A stretch of DNA of 64,000 nucleotides from Picochlorum sp. 'celeri' (taxonomy: Eukaryota > Chlorophyta > Trebouxiophyceae). The translations under genes were made by a program, and so were the position numbers. This document shows positions 31,838 to 42,431 of the stretch, in pieces. The notes under the pieces are model-generated. The model was not told the DNA's origin. It saw nothing but the letters and a program-made list of their open reading frames with translations, and made no database searches. The stretch covers positions 62,001-126,000 of the forward strand of contig JAACMV010000005.1 in the NCBI GenBank assembly GCA_010909725.1, given 5' to 3'. Numbering within the stretch: the stretch's first letter is position 1; every line of letters begins with the position of its first letter.

Positions 31838-34423
31838 ATGAGAAAGAAGAGTATTCTCTCGCTCCTCAAGAGGCATGAGTTTGATTCCTTGATCGGTGAA
31901 AGGGCTCGATTTTCGACACAACAGATTAAAGATAAAATCAACAATCAATTACCTTCTCCTGGGGATCCCTTGAGAAGAGCCACAGTGAAGGATACCATGC
32001 TATTGTACCAGAATCACCCGGAGGTGGGTGTGAAGAGCAGCAAGCCTCCCTGGAATGACGAGGTATCCGCTACAAATCTGTCGAAAGCTCTTGAGATGTA
32101 TAAATTGGATCTTCGTCATGGGAAAAATAGTCCAGGTCCACGGCATGGAAGCGATGCGTTGCCATTTTTGGAGGACACGATTACTCATTTGGTTGGGCGG
32201 GAGCAGAGTGCATTATCAAGGCATGCAAGGGTGCCTCCGAGCAGAGTGAGGGCAGCCGCGATGCGGCAAGCTTTGATGGGACATGGATTTAATAATAGAG
32301 AGTCTCATGTTGGTAGTCGCACGATTGAGAAGGCCGAGGATCTGAACGAACAGAGAGCATATGGGGACAGATTGCAATCCTCCTTGATCCACCAAGCAAA
32401 TCGAATAATATCCGTCATTGCGGTGATTGAGCATCTCATCCCCTTAACTATAGATCAAAAGCTTGCAGTTAGCAATGCAGTGGTGTATGGACCGGATGTC
32501 CATCCTGCCAAAGAATCTTGTGATTCCGGTATTATCAACCAAAACAGTGCATGGAAAGCTGTTCATTCCCTACTGAGTGACTGCTACCTGAACAGCAAGG
32601 ATGCAGCAGAAATATTGGCAAGATATCCTCGGATAGCGACAACAGAGATGGTCAATTCGAATTCCATCCGAGGGGTGGTGGACTGCTTGCAGCTGTTGGA
32701 GTTGAGCAACGAGTCTGTATCCAATATTGTTTCAGGATACCCAGAAATTCTGTTTCTGGACGTTGACAAACATATGCTGCCTGTCTTGGCATATTTATCA
32801 GATCTGGGACTGGATGATTCTGACATAGTTGACATAATAGTCAGCCACCCTAGTATTTTCAAGCCTGGGAATGCTTCAAACCTGCAAGCAGGGGTGGCAT
32901 TCTGGACAGGGAAGTCTCTACCAAGGAGCGAAATAGTTAATTTGATAAAAGCTGATCCAACAATATTTGAAACGAATAAATGGGTCATGCAGATGAAGGT
33001 TGATTGGTTAACTGAGCAAACAAAACTGCCAATTGAGTACTTCTCCTCGGAGGCGCGGGCCCTATCCTGCAATCTGGGATCATTGGTGGGTCCTAGAATA
33101 GCCTATGCTCTCCATTTCGGGATACAATTTCCATCTAATGACAGAGAAAAACTTTCTCATCAGCTTAAGATGATAATGAGTCCAGATGTGGAGGAATACC
33201 TTCAGTTTCTTGGTTCATCACAGGAATCCTTTCAGCTCTTTTCAGATGTGTGGTACTCTGAGGAATTTCTTCCTTGGCTTGAGAGGAAGAGCAGAGCATC
33301 CGAAATTATTTTACAACAAGAAAATGAATCTGAGAATGGCATGGGTTCTGAACAAGTAGATCAGAACTTTGCTGCAAGTAAAGAGTTTGCCTGGGAGCAG
33401 CAGATAGAGAGAGAGAGAGAGTGGCATATGGCTTGGCATGCATGGAAACGCGAGCAGCAATCCGTTGCTGTTGCCGATCGAAGTGCAAAAAGGAGTGAGA
33501 AGAGAAAAAAGATCGAAGACATGAGATTGAATTTCCAATATGCCAATCAAATTCATGCATCTGAGACAGGTCACGAACAGAAGAGCACTTCCTCAAGTGC
33601 AACAGGAAAATCCTTTGGAGGTACGGATGCACCTCCAAAATTTCTGATGAACTCAACACCATTCGTTCAGAGTAATTTGTCCAAATCAATTGGAACTGAC
33701 CTCTGTGATAGAAACCAGAGAAGTATCATTTTCCTTTCCAGAAAATGGATTTGTGACAGCACTATTGACGAAGCACTTGCCCAAGCCATGCTGGATTCCA
33801 ACCAAGAACCCGAATTGAAAAATGATTTTGAAGTCAATGACATTTCGTCATTGACTAAGGAAAGAGTGCAAAGTTGTGCTGTCAATTTGCTTCTTCTGCT
33901 CCGAGCGTCAGAATTTTGTGTGCTTGAGCCAAAAGTTTTCAGTGCCTGGGCTGCAAGGTCTGGTGTAACACCAGCAGAACTTACTGTTGCAAAGGCTATG
34001 ATATCTTCCAGTAATGCTGCTGTCGTTCGAAGTGAGCCATCTTGGAAATATTATGGTGTCCCTCTCAAAGTGTGGAGATTGAAAGACTCCCCATTTTATG
34101 CACCTAGCCTCCTTCCCCTGAGGGATACTAGAGGATCTAGAAATGTTTCAGACTTAGCTGAGGTCATATACAGGTCTCTGAAAGAGAATCCAAGTACGCC
34201 AATGACACGCATGGAAATCTCTAGGTTGTATGACGATAGAATAGAATGTCAAAGTAAACGAATGCGTTTTGCCGTGGGCTTATTGCTTGAGCAGGGACTT
34301 GTGATACAAAGGAGAAGAAAAGGCATTGCGAGTGGCCCTATGGAACTCATTCTTACTGAAAGTCTATTTGATGTGAGAGGAGATCAATCCTGGAAAAAAC
34401 ATGCAAATGAACAGTTTACATGA
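31838..34423 (+). CDS. mTERF-repeat protein with long C-terminal extension
   Basis: Intronless, 861 residues. The ATG at 31838 is the first in frame. Residues about 235-440 carry helical mTERF repeats with the typical proline pattern (AAEILARYPRIATTE, SNIVSGYPEILFLDVDKHM, DIIVSHPSIFKPGN, NLIKADPTIFETNK). mTERFs bind nucleic acid in plastids or mitochondria. Unusual is the extension after about residue 520: a charged coiled segment (EREREWHMAWHAWKREQQ), then about 280 residues ending in a helix-rich, possibly winged-helix part (SLKENPSTPMTRMEISRLYD; MRFAVGLLLEQGLVIQRRRK). A basic N-terminus may target an organelle. Role unknown. Confidence 0.72.
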   Translation: MRKKSILSLLKRHEFDSLIGERARFSTQQIKDKINNQLPSPGDPLRRATVKDTMLLYQNHPEVGVKSSKPPWNDEVSATNLSKALEMYKLDLRHGKNSPGPRHGSDALPFLEDTITHLVGREQSALSRHARVPPSRVRAAAMRQALMGHGFNNRESHVGSRTIEKAEDLNEQRAYGDRLQSSLIHQANRIISVIAVIEHLIPLTIDQKLAVSNAVVYGPDVHPAKESCDSGIINQNSAWKAVHSLLSDCYLNSKDAAEILARYPRIATTEMVNSNSIRGVVDCLQLLELSNESVSNIVSGYPEILFLDVDKHMLPVLAYLSDLGLDDSDIVDIIVSHPSIFKPGNASNLQAGVAFWTGKSLPRSEIVNLIKADPTIFETNKWVMQMKVDWLTEQTKLPIEYFSSEARALSCNLGSLVGPRIAYALHFGIQFPSNDREKLSHQLKMIMSPDVEEYLQFLGSSQESFQLFSDVWYSEEFLPWLERKSRASEIILQQENESENGMGSEQVDQNFAASKEFAWEQQIEREREWHMAWHAWKREQQSVAVADRSAKRSEKRKKIEDMRLNFQYANQIHASETGHEQKSTSSSATGKSFGGTDAPPKFLMNSTPFVQSNLSKSIGTDLCDRNQRSIIFLSRKWICDSTIDEALAQAMLDSNQEPELKNDFEVNDISSLTKERVQSCAVNLLLLLRASEFCVLEPKVFSAWAARSGVTPAELTVAKAMISSSNAAVVRSEPSWKYYGVPLKVWRLKDSPFYAPSLLPLRDTRGSRNVSDLAEVIYRSLKENPSTPMTRMEISRLYDDRIECQSKRMRFAVGLLLEQGLVIQRRRKGIASGPMELILTESLFDVRGDQSWKKHANEQFT

Positions 34424-34490
34424 CAATATTAACTTCAAATTTGTACAGGAAATGACAACAAGTTGCAATGACAAATAGACTCAAATATAG

Positions 34491-35946
34491 TTATCTCGTT
34501 ACCAATTTCTCAGAGATAATGGCAGCCTGTCTTTTACCACTCAAAAATGCACCAAGAACAGTTCCTGGATAGTCGCTTGCAGCTTCGCCAGCAAAGTGTG
34601 CACGACCAAAAGGCTCAGCTATGACGCTAGTGATGTTCTTTTCGTTCCCAACAGCATAATATGAATAACTTCCTCGAGACCATGGGTCCTCAAACCATCG
34701 AGTTGCATAGAATTCCTTGGGTTCTGGCAAATTGGGATAAATTTCTCTCAATGCTGCCATAGCACTCTCGTAGATTTCTTCATCAGCCATTCTTTCAATT
34801 TTCTGGGCTGTATTCGCAACATTTAGGGCTACCAAAACTGGCTTTTGAAGGACGCCATTATAATCCAAAAACACTTTCCATTCTCCTGTCAAATCTTCCA
34901 TGGCCTTCATTATGAAATCAGTTTCATCCCAGTGCTGCTCATCAAACACCAAAATAGCTTTATCGAAGGTTCCCATGCCCATTGTATTGATTGCTTCTTT
35001 TTTGACGTCTGGCAATGCAGGAGAATAGTCGATTGAGTTATCCTTTAAGCATCCCAGGCTCTGAGTAGACAAAACATACTTGCCTTTGTACTGAGTACCA
35101 TCACTTGCTATTACTGTCACTTCATTATCAGATTGCTCGACGGCTTTTACTGGAGTTCTGAGACGTACATCAAGACCCTGAGCCTGAATTTTAGCAAGAA
35201 TATCGAATCCATTGTACAAGAATACATCCAGAGCAGGCAATGTTTTGGCGTCTCCATATCTCAAAGTGCTCAAGTCAGTCAGGTTTGCATTCAGCAAAAC
35301 TTGATAATTTGCGTGAGTCATGAGGTTCAGCGAAGGAATTATAGCCTTCGGTGGATCAGTTGCCTCCAAGAAATTTTCATACATTGCGTATAAAGACACG
35401 TCAGGAATGGAAGGATCTTTGGTGTGAGCTTCTTTGAGTGCATCAATGTTTCTGCGGAATTCTCCCTGGTTGGCATATGCCCTGATCCAATCCACTGTAG
35501 GAAGTTTCGTATTTTCTGTAGAATAGATTGTTCCGCTATTGTAGTTCTGTAATCTGGATATCTTTTCCCCTTTTTCTTTTGCAAAGTCATAGAGTTCATT
35601 TCCTTCCTGAGCATCATGGATCCTGCAAATAATTAGGTGACCAATCGTTTGAGTCGTAAAATAAGCTTTATGCATCTGAAACTATAACATACCACATAGC
35701 CCCAGCATCCACAGGTCCCTCAGATGTATTGAGACTGTATGTCCTGCCTCCCACCCTGTCTCTTGCCTCGAGGACGATGACTGATATACCTGCATCAGAC
35801 AGCTCTCTGGCTGCGGTCACGCCTGCCATTCCAGCACCGATAACAATGACGTCAGCATCGTTTCCGTTAAGGGCACGAACTGTGCCCATAAACAGCAGAA
35901 TACCAGGGAGGCAGCATATTGCAAGTTGCAATACTGTTAGCTTCAT
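34491..35946 (-). CDS. Secreted flavin amine oxidase (polyamine oxidase-like)
   Basis: Exons 35693-35946 and 34491-35622 (70-bp intron), 461 residues. The ATG at 35946 gives a clear signal peptide ([19 protein letters not shown]...), so extracellular or endomembrane. FAD-binding: [33 protein letters not shown], and at the C-terminus [40 protein letters not shown] matches the polyamine oxidase/monoamine oxidase substrate region. It would oxidise spermine/spermidine or another amine with release of hydrogen peroxide; the substrate cannot be fixed. It faces away from the JmjC gene across a 1-kb spacer. Confidence 0.87.
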
Positions 35947-36949
35947 CTCACTTGTCCCTCTAGTTTTGATACCAGAAGAGAGTTGCAATTGCTCAGAGTC
36001 TATGGTGATTCGATATTATTTTCAAATAACTGAATACATTGCATCGATCCAATAAGCATTCGAAGCATTTGGATCTCACATGGTTTGTCCACGTAGGACG
36101 AGTGGACCCCATGAGGAACCCATGGCCTGGGAGAGCATTGATCATTCCTAGACAACATTGTGATTCTCCCTTTCTCAAGTTTCCAATCGCCAACAATAAA
36201 CAGCCTTTTCGAGCATACGAACTGGTCTAAAGTTATAAAGTCATAGAGGATCTGCCGCTCCGTGAAATATCCAGCAGGTTTTGATTAACCATTCAGAACT
36301 TGATTGTCCTGCTGGAAAAGCAGTTGCACCGCTGGGTTCACCGTAGTCGATCTCTCGTGGAGGATGCGATGGCGTGAAGCGGGCGAGGATTAAGCGACGG
36401 TATTGTGTCATAAGTACCCACATCGTTCATCTCATGATCTAGTCAGAGTGTCGGCAGTCCATGTGCTGTCGTACTGCTTCAGGTCTCCAGCCAAATGGTT
36501 TTGCACATAGATGCCCTGGAAACCGAGATGTGGACATTGCAATGGAATCTCACAGTATTGTCGTTACGATGCCTATCATCTGTGGCTATCGTAGGCCAAC
36601 CCAGGTCAAGATTCATGCTTACGTGGTAATTGCCGGGTATCTAGTTTGACAAGCCTCGTTCGAGGACAGTCCTGGGGACTCCCGGTGGGACGCTCCGTCA
36701 CATCCATGTGTGTTTATCGTTATCGTGACTCTCGCGACCAGCTGAATACATGTTCCGTAATTTATTTTCAGCAGTTTCATACACTGAGCCTAGTGTGAAT
36801 GCGTCGTTGAACCTGACCAAGTGGGGTTAGTTTGACGTTTTGAAAGTTTGGCTGCGGGTGCCACTTTCTCTACACCTCGCGCAGTGGGTGGATATACTTG
36901 AGTGTTTCGGATCTTTTGAAAGGGTAGAACAGTTGATTTCATATCAAAG
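35947..36949. other. Long intergenic region between divergent genes
   Basis: About 1 kb between the amine oxidase and JmjC starts. No open frame shows a family motif. It should hold both promoters and 5' untranslated regions. CCCATGGCCTGGG near 36118-36130 is a CCATGG-type near-palindrome. Confidence 0.4.
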
Positions 36950-38692
36950 ATGGCTAAACTGGGTGGCCTTGTTCAAAAAGAGCACCCTGTAGTGCAGGAC
37001 ACGGGAAATGGCCCAGCGAGCCCGAAAAGTACATTGGATCCACACCATAGCAACAATATATCGTCTGGAGTGGGAAAGAAGAGGCATCGAGTCCAGAAAG
37101 AATGTTCTCATGACGTTTCTGAGTCGAGAAAGCTGCGGTCGCTTCAAACGGGTTTCAAAATTCAGGATAGGATGTGTCTGACGTTGAGACCGACTCGTGA
37201 GGAATTCAGTAAACCATTTTCTGAGTATGTGGGAGATGTTTTCAGGGAGAACCCTGACTGTCCTTGTTTCAAGGTCGTTGCCCCAGTTGGGTGGAAGCCC
37301 AGGCAAGAGGACTATGATTTTTCAATGGTGAATATCGGGGCTCCTATCAAGCAACATGTTTTTGGAAGAAGTGGAGCGTACATGTGTATACTCGAAGAGC
37401 AAAGATCTATGAATGGTTCCACGTATGCTGGAATGGCAAGCAATGCCTCAAGGGCTCCACCTGAGAAAAAGCATGGAGATGCAATGATGGAGCGTTCATT
37501 CTGGAGCAGTATCACAATGAACCCACCTGTTTATGGTGCAGATACTCCTATGAGCTTATTTGACGAAGAGTTGCCATGGGGATGGAATTTGAGGGATCTG
37601 CGGTGCATGTTTAGTGAATATGATGTTCCTGAGATTGCTGGGGTAACCTCCCCTATGACATATTTCGGGATGTGGAAGGCTTTCTTTGCCTGGCACAAAG
37701 AGGACCTAGACCTTTATTCAATAAATTATCTCCACATGGGAGAACCAAAAGTGTGGTACTGCGTCCCTCCAAGTGAGAGTGACAAATTTGATGCCATGGC
37801 AAGGCAGCTATTCCCGGAGGGTGCATCAGCTTGTTCTGAATTTGTGAGGCATAAAAATATGATGATTTCTCCATCTTTATTGAGAAGTCATAATATAAAC
37901 TATGTGCAGGCATTGCAGCAGCCGGGTGAATTTATAGTGCTGAATGCCTCATCTTATCATGCTGGATACAACCTTGGGTTTAATTGTGCAGAAGCTGTCA
38001 ACTTTGCCCTTCCTGAGTGGATCGACATTGGTAAGAATTGCTCGCAATGTGAATGCGGGGCATTGGCGGATGGAGTGAGTTTAGATATGTCCATATTCAT
38101 TCCTGGGCTGTATGATTCGTCATCAGGATCCGAAGAACTTTCCGAACAAACAGCAGATTGTGGCCAAGACACCTCTGATAGCGATTCTGAATTCGAAGTA
38201 CAAAATGAGACAGAGAATCGTTCTGAAATGAAGACACCGAGCATGGAGCAAAAGGTCAGAAAACGTGGCAGGCCGCTTGGATCAAGAAACAAAGCAAAGC
38301 AATCCGGGCGAAGAAGTGCTCATTCTTCAATAAAATCTTACCGACCGAACGATGTTCAAAGACTTCCTAGAGAAGCTGTGCACATTACATGGGGACCTGT
38401 TGTCGATGCAAAGCCGATAGCCCTCGTGATGAAAACAGATAGCAACGAGAAAACTTTCACCTTGGTACATCGCTTGTATCGGCCTGCTTCCAGGCCAGAT
38501 TCTGCATGGTTTGGTGTTTTAGAAAAAGGTACTGACAACTTATACTGGCCCAAAGGAGAGACAGTCCTTATTCAATTTGGAGTTGCAAACCTACCCAAAA
38601 CAGTCAATGTTCGCACCGAATGGGTATGTCCGGAGAATCGGAGGAGAGGAGCCTGGAAACTTTTATCGAAAGAGTCCAGGATCCTCATGTGA
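36950..38692 (+). CDS. KDM4-like JmjN/JmjC histone demethylase with AT-hook
   Basis: Intronless, 580 residues. Order: basic N-terminus; JmjN (LRPTREEFSKPFSEYVGDVF, near residue 80-100); JmjC with iron-binding FFAWHKEDLDLYSINYLHMG (His-x-Glu near residue 249) and distal ASSYHAGYNLGFNCAEAVNF (His near residue 337); a CSQCECGA cluster like the zinc site of KDM4 enzymes; an acidic linker; an AT-hook-like KRGRPLGSRNKAK; then a C-terminal domain of about 120 residues (VHITWGPVVDAKPIALVMKT) that I do not recognise. KDM4 enzymes remove methyl groups from H3K9/H3K36. Catalytic residues are intact; no PHD or Tudor is visible. Confidence 0.85.
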   Translation: MAKLGGLVQKEHPVVQDTGNGPASPKSTLDPHHSNNISSGVGKKRHRVQKECSHDVSESRKLRSLQTGFKIQDRMCLTLRPTREEFSKPFSEYVGDVFRENPDCPCFKVVAPVGWKPRQEDYDFSMVNIGAPIKQHVFGRSGAYMCILEEQRSMNGSTYAGMASNASRAPPEKKHGDAMMERSFWSSITMNPPVYGADTPMSLFDEELPWGWNLRDLRCMFSEYDVPEIAGVTSPMTYFGMWKAFFAWHKEDLDLYSINYLHMGEPKVWYCVPPSESDKFDAMARQLFPEGASACSEFVRHKNMMISPSLLRSHNINYVQALQQPGEFIVLNASSYHAGYNLGFNCAEAVNFALPEWIDIGKNCSQCECGALADGVSLDMSIFIPGLYDSSSGSEELSEQTADCGQDTSDSDSEFEVQNETENRSEMKTPSMEQKVRKRGRPLGSRNKAKQSGRRSAHSSIKSYRPNDVQRLPREAVHITWGPVVDAKPIALVMKTDSNEKTFTLVHRLYRPASRPDSAWFGVLEKGTDNLYWPKGETVLIQFGVANLPKTVNVRTEWVCPENRRRGAWKLLSKESRILM

Positions 38693-38790
38693 CGCATGTA
38701 ACAAAATGACAGTTTTGTTATAATTATTAAGTTTCTTGACTGAAGCACACAATTAAACATACCATTTATGATACGTATACTAGAAGGAGC

Positions 38791-39941
38791 ATGGCCCACA
38801 GACTTCTCCAGGATCCTGAAAGGGATGGATGGGAACGCAGTGATTTTCCTATAGTCTGTGAAACATGTTTAGGACCCAACCCCTATGTCAGAATGCAACG
38901 AGTACGTTATTTACAACCGGCATGACTTCGAACTCTGAGCGCCACGGCAGTTCTCCTGTTATTGGCATAATGCGTCTTTGTTTATTCCTGCAGATGGAAT
39001 ATGGAGGAACTTGTAATATTTCAGGCCGACCTTACACCGTTTTCCGTTGGCGCCCGGGTAATGACGCCCGATATAAGAAAACCATCATCTGTCAGGAAGT
39101 GGCCAAAGCGAAAAATGTCTGTCAAGTTTGCCTCCTCGATTTGGATTACAATTTGCCAGTACAAGTACGCGACAAAGCTCTAGGATTAGAAGAGGACTTG
39201 CCCGATAGTGTGGCAGGAAAAGAATTTGCCTTGAACAGACTGGAGGAGGAAGGAGAATTGAACAGAGGCAAATTTACCATGGCGGGCTCGAATGATCTTC
39301 TGAACAAGTTGCAGCGGGATGAGCCTTATTATAAGAGAAACAAAGCAAAGATTTGTTCGTTTTTTGTTAAGGGTGAGTGCAAACGAGGAGCAGAATGCCC
39401 CTACAGGCATGAACTCCCTGAATCTGGCCCCTTGGCTGAGCAAAATATCAGGGACAGATACTATGGAGTAAATGACCCTGTCGCTCAGAAAATGCTATCA
39501 AAGGTTCCTCACAAGAAGAACATGCCGCCAGATGATAGAAGCATTACCACTTTGTTCGTCGGCAATGTAGGTGATTCTGTCTCAGAAGATGATCTAAAGA
39601 GTGTCTTTTACTCGTACGGGGAAATAAAAACCATTAAAAAAGTGCCTGCCAAAAATTGCGCTTTTGTGACGTTCAGAAAGAGATCAGATGCGGAAAAAGC
39701 AATAGAGAAACTCGGGAATAACCTGTTTGTGAATGATGACAAATTGACCCTGCTGTGGGGTCGTCCAAAGGCGAGCAGTGTAAATCAGACCACTGTTGGG
39801 ACTCTGCCAAAGAGCAGAGACCAATCTTCCCATGTTTATCCATCCATGGATCCTGAAAGAGATGGTTCCTTGGTTAAAGGAGCGAAGAGGGACCCTGATG
39901 ATGCCACTGCAGAGAGACAGAAAAGGCCCAGAGAGCAGTGA
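38791..39941 (+). CDS. RBM22: RBM22/SLT11/Ecm2 pre-mRNA splicing factor
   Basis: Exons 38791-38901 and 38994-39941 (352 residues). Core factor of the activated spliceosome that contacts U6 and the intron. Marks: [18 protein letters not shown] and [19 protein letters not shown] (N-terminal zinc sites); a CCCH finger [20 protein letters not shown]; an RRM with [10 protein letters not shown] (RNP2) and [10 protein letters not shown] (RNP1). The sequence [18 protein letters not shown] between finger and RRM is near-identical to animal RBM22. The C-terminal low-complexity tail is short. The start ATG lies 98 bp after the JmjC stop on the same strand, so it may share read-through transcription. Confidence 0.95.
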
Positions 39942-40032
39942 AAATCCCAAGTCCTGCCTTTGTGGCACCAGTGGAACTCTTGTCCCAGTTATTTAATATT
40001 CTAATTTATAGTGCAATATACAAGATTTGTTG

Positions 40033-40653
40033 ATGTTCTCGCTTTTGGAGTACGTTTTTGACTCCTTGACACCTCGAAGAAGAGCAGAAAAAGTGTTATT
40101 TTTAGGACTAGACGGTGCTGGTAAAACGACGTTGATAGAGGCCCTAAAAGTATCCAACTCAGAGCGTTCTAGTCCAAAACCGAGTGCGAATCAGCCTACG
40201 GTAGGTCTAAACGTGTCCCATACAGAAATTCGGGGCAAAAGTGTCATCCTTCTCGAGGTCGGTGGAGGAGAATCTATTCGCTCAATATGGCATCACTACT
40301 ACAATGAAGCTACAAAGATCATTTTTGTCGTGGATGGAAGCGATGCCGCCAGATTCGGCGATTCTCAACGGGCATTCACAAGAGTGCTAGGTACGTCTGC
40401 AGAAATGGTACGGAGATTTTCAAAAACGTTTGTGAGATTCTTTCTTGATATCGCAGAAACCATTAAGCATCTAGACATTCAAATTCTCCTCGTATCAAAT
40501 AAAATGGATGTTCTGACACCTGAGGAGGCCGTTATTGTCGAGCAGAGTGTTGCAGGATTTGCCCCTCAGGACGAAGGAAGAACAGATTTTTGTCCATGTT
40601 CAGGAATGGATGCTAACAACTTGTCGAATCTTATAGAATGGATTATTCGATGA
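40033..40653 (+). CDS. ARFRP1/ARL-type small GTPase
   Basis: Exons 40033-40390 and 40457-40653 (184 residues). The 66-bp intron (GTACGT...CGCAG) has no stop and is seen only because the family has no insert there. G1 is GLDGAGKT; the switch I region has TVGLN; G3 is EVGGGES; NKMD is G4; CSG is G5. IRSIWHHYYNEATKIIFVVD resembles ARFRP1, which works at the trans-Golgi. The switch II DxxGQ is changed to E-V-G-G-G, so both the Mg-linked aspartate and catalytic glutamine are replaced; turnover would be slow or absent. The N-terminus lacks the Gly2 of myristoylated ARFs (MFSLLEYVF). Confidence 0.8.
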   Translation: MFSLLEYVFDSLTPRRRAEKVLFLGLDGAGKTTLIEALKVSNSERSSPKPSANQPTVGLNVSHTEIRGKSVILLEVGGGESIRSIWHHYYNEATKIIFVVDGSDAARFGDSQRAFTRVLGTSAEMVRRFSKTFVRFFLDIAETIKHLDIQILLVSNKMDVLTPEEAVIVEQSVAGFAPQDEGRTDFCPCSGMDANNLSNLIEWIIR

Positions 40654-41104
40654 AGACATTGTTCCTTCATGCGTACATATTTATTTGCCACCAGTATTTG
40701 ATCAAACACATAAATTCAAATTCTCCTGGATGAAAAGGAAGCTGACGCACCTTGACTCCTTGCCTTGGGATCTATCTTGCTCCTACAAACCTCTTTATAT
40801 TTTGCACATGATGAATCCATGCATCCAGGGACAGATGTGCCAATACGAATTGGCATATATGATCTCGGGGCTCAGCAGTTTCGCAGCAAGCCCTGCATGT
40901 GGTTTTCGCATATGTGACATGCAGCCTTGATCAAGGAAGATTCCGATCATACGAGACATCTGCTGAATCACGCCAATAACAAACAGATGCTTGTAGGTCG
41001 TTAACATTGAATAGAAATCGTATTTAGATCCCTTTATGATTCATATTAACGACAGTTTCCCTGCGTCTGAGTCTCCTTCGCAGCAGTTTTGAACATTGCC
41101 AACA
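40654..41104. other. Intergenic region
   Basis: About 450 bp between two plus-strand genes; no motif-bearing open frame. Presumably the 3' end of the GTPase gene and the promoter of the ERD2-like gene. Confidence 0.35.
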
Positions 41105-42330
41105 ATGTATCGGCAGTCTTTTGGGACAGGTAATTTCCAAGCCCCCAACCATGGAAACGTCAATTTTAGTCAAAGATATGGGACAGATAAGAATTTCGAA
41201 GACGATACGGAGAGGAAATCGCCTTCTGACCCTCTGTTGACTGTGATCAGGTGCGTTTCTTTGAGATAAATGGCATATTTTTGCACGTGTTTTACAGCTA
41301 GATGAGCACATTGAGAAATTTACTCACAAGTGGAGCCTTGTCTCTTTGCATCTGTAGATGGTTCAAGGCGAGGAGCCATGCAGAGAGAATGGTTGCGGCA
41401 ATTGCTTCCGCTATTATTGTACGTGATTCGCCCACCGGGTCCAGTGTATACGTGTTTAGGGTCTTTGAGACCATTGCGCGATCCATGTGAACGAAATCAG
41501 ACTTACGTGCTGGCAATGGGTATGCAGGTCTTGGTTCTATTCTATTTGGTCATTGAGGATCACGATACTCTCTTTATTCTCTCAGAAATTGTGCATGCAC
41601 TAGGAATCATAGTGCTGGGATACAAGCTAATAAGAAAGAAAAACAGTGGAGGTGCGTTGGATATGCTTCTAGCTCAGCCTGGGCCACTGGCTGGACATTG
41701 TAGCATCGTCACTAAAAGGGTATCTTGACTGCAGGTTTATCCCTTGCATCTCAGGAACTCACCGCCCTCTTTCTTGGAGTACGATTATTCTGCAGCCTTG
41801 TCATGGAGTATGACGTTCACACATTTTTAGATCTCCTGTCTCTTGGGGCTACTGCTGGGGTGATTTATTGTCTCAGGGTCCCACTCAAATCCACCTATCA
41901 GAAATCCTTTGACACTATGCATCATGCCATTGTTCTGATTCCGTGTTTGGTTCTCGCTTTGTTGATTCATCCATCTACAAAGCACAACTTTATTTTGAGG
42001 ACCCTATGGGCTTTCTGTGTTTACCTCGAAGCAGTGTCAGTGCTTCCTCAGCTACGAATGATGCAGAAATCAGGCTCCGTGGAACAGTTCACAGCCCACT
42101 ATGTCTTTGCTCTTGGCCTCTCGCGCTTCATTGCATGCTCGCATTGGATTTTGCAGATAATAGAAGGTGATAAGTTTATCTTCAAGGCTTTAGGGAGTGG
42201 CTTTTGGCCAGTCATGGTGCTTGTTTCAGAAATCGTCCAAACGTTCATCTTGGCTGACTTTTGTTACATCTACGTCAAATCGTTTGCTCAAGGAACGGGG
42301 GTCATTCAACTGCCTGCTGGGATAGTCTAA
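41105..42330 (+). CDS. ERD2-like ER-lumen protein-retaining receptor family member
   Basis: Exons 41105-41250, 41358-41418, 41528-41651 and 41735-42330 (308 residues; donors GTGCGT, GTACGT and GTGCGT). A seven-helix KDEL-receptor fold: LVLFYLVIEDHDTLFILSEI, LSLASQELTALFLGVRLFCS, WAFCVYLEAVSVLPQLRMMQ, FTAHYVFALGLSRFIACSHW and MVLVSEIVQTFILADFCYIY. It matches the longer plant ERD2-like group more than the short HDEL receptor, because of its ~70-residue N-terminal extension with a helix before TM1. Role presumed in the Golgi/ER membrane; ligand binding is not proven for this group. Confidence 0.9.
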
Positions 42331-42431
42331 TGCTCTTCATTTTCATATGTGTAAGAAATTGATATAGCTGCTTTGTCCTCAGCATGACCGTATAGAAGCA
42401 AAGGAACCTTCGCGTCTCCTTAGTCGTCGGC

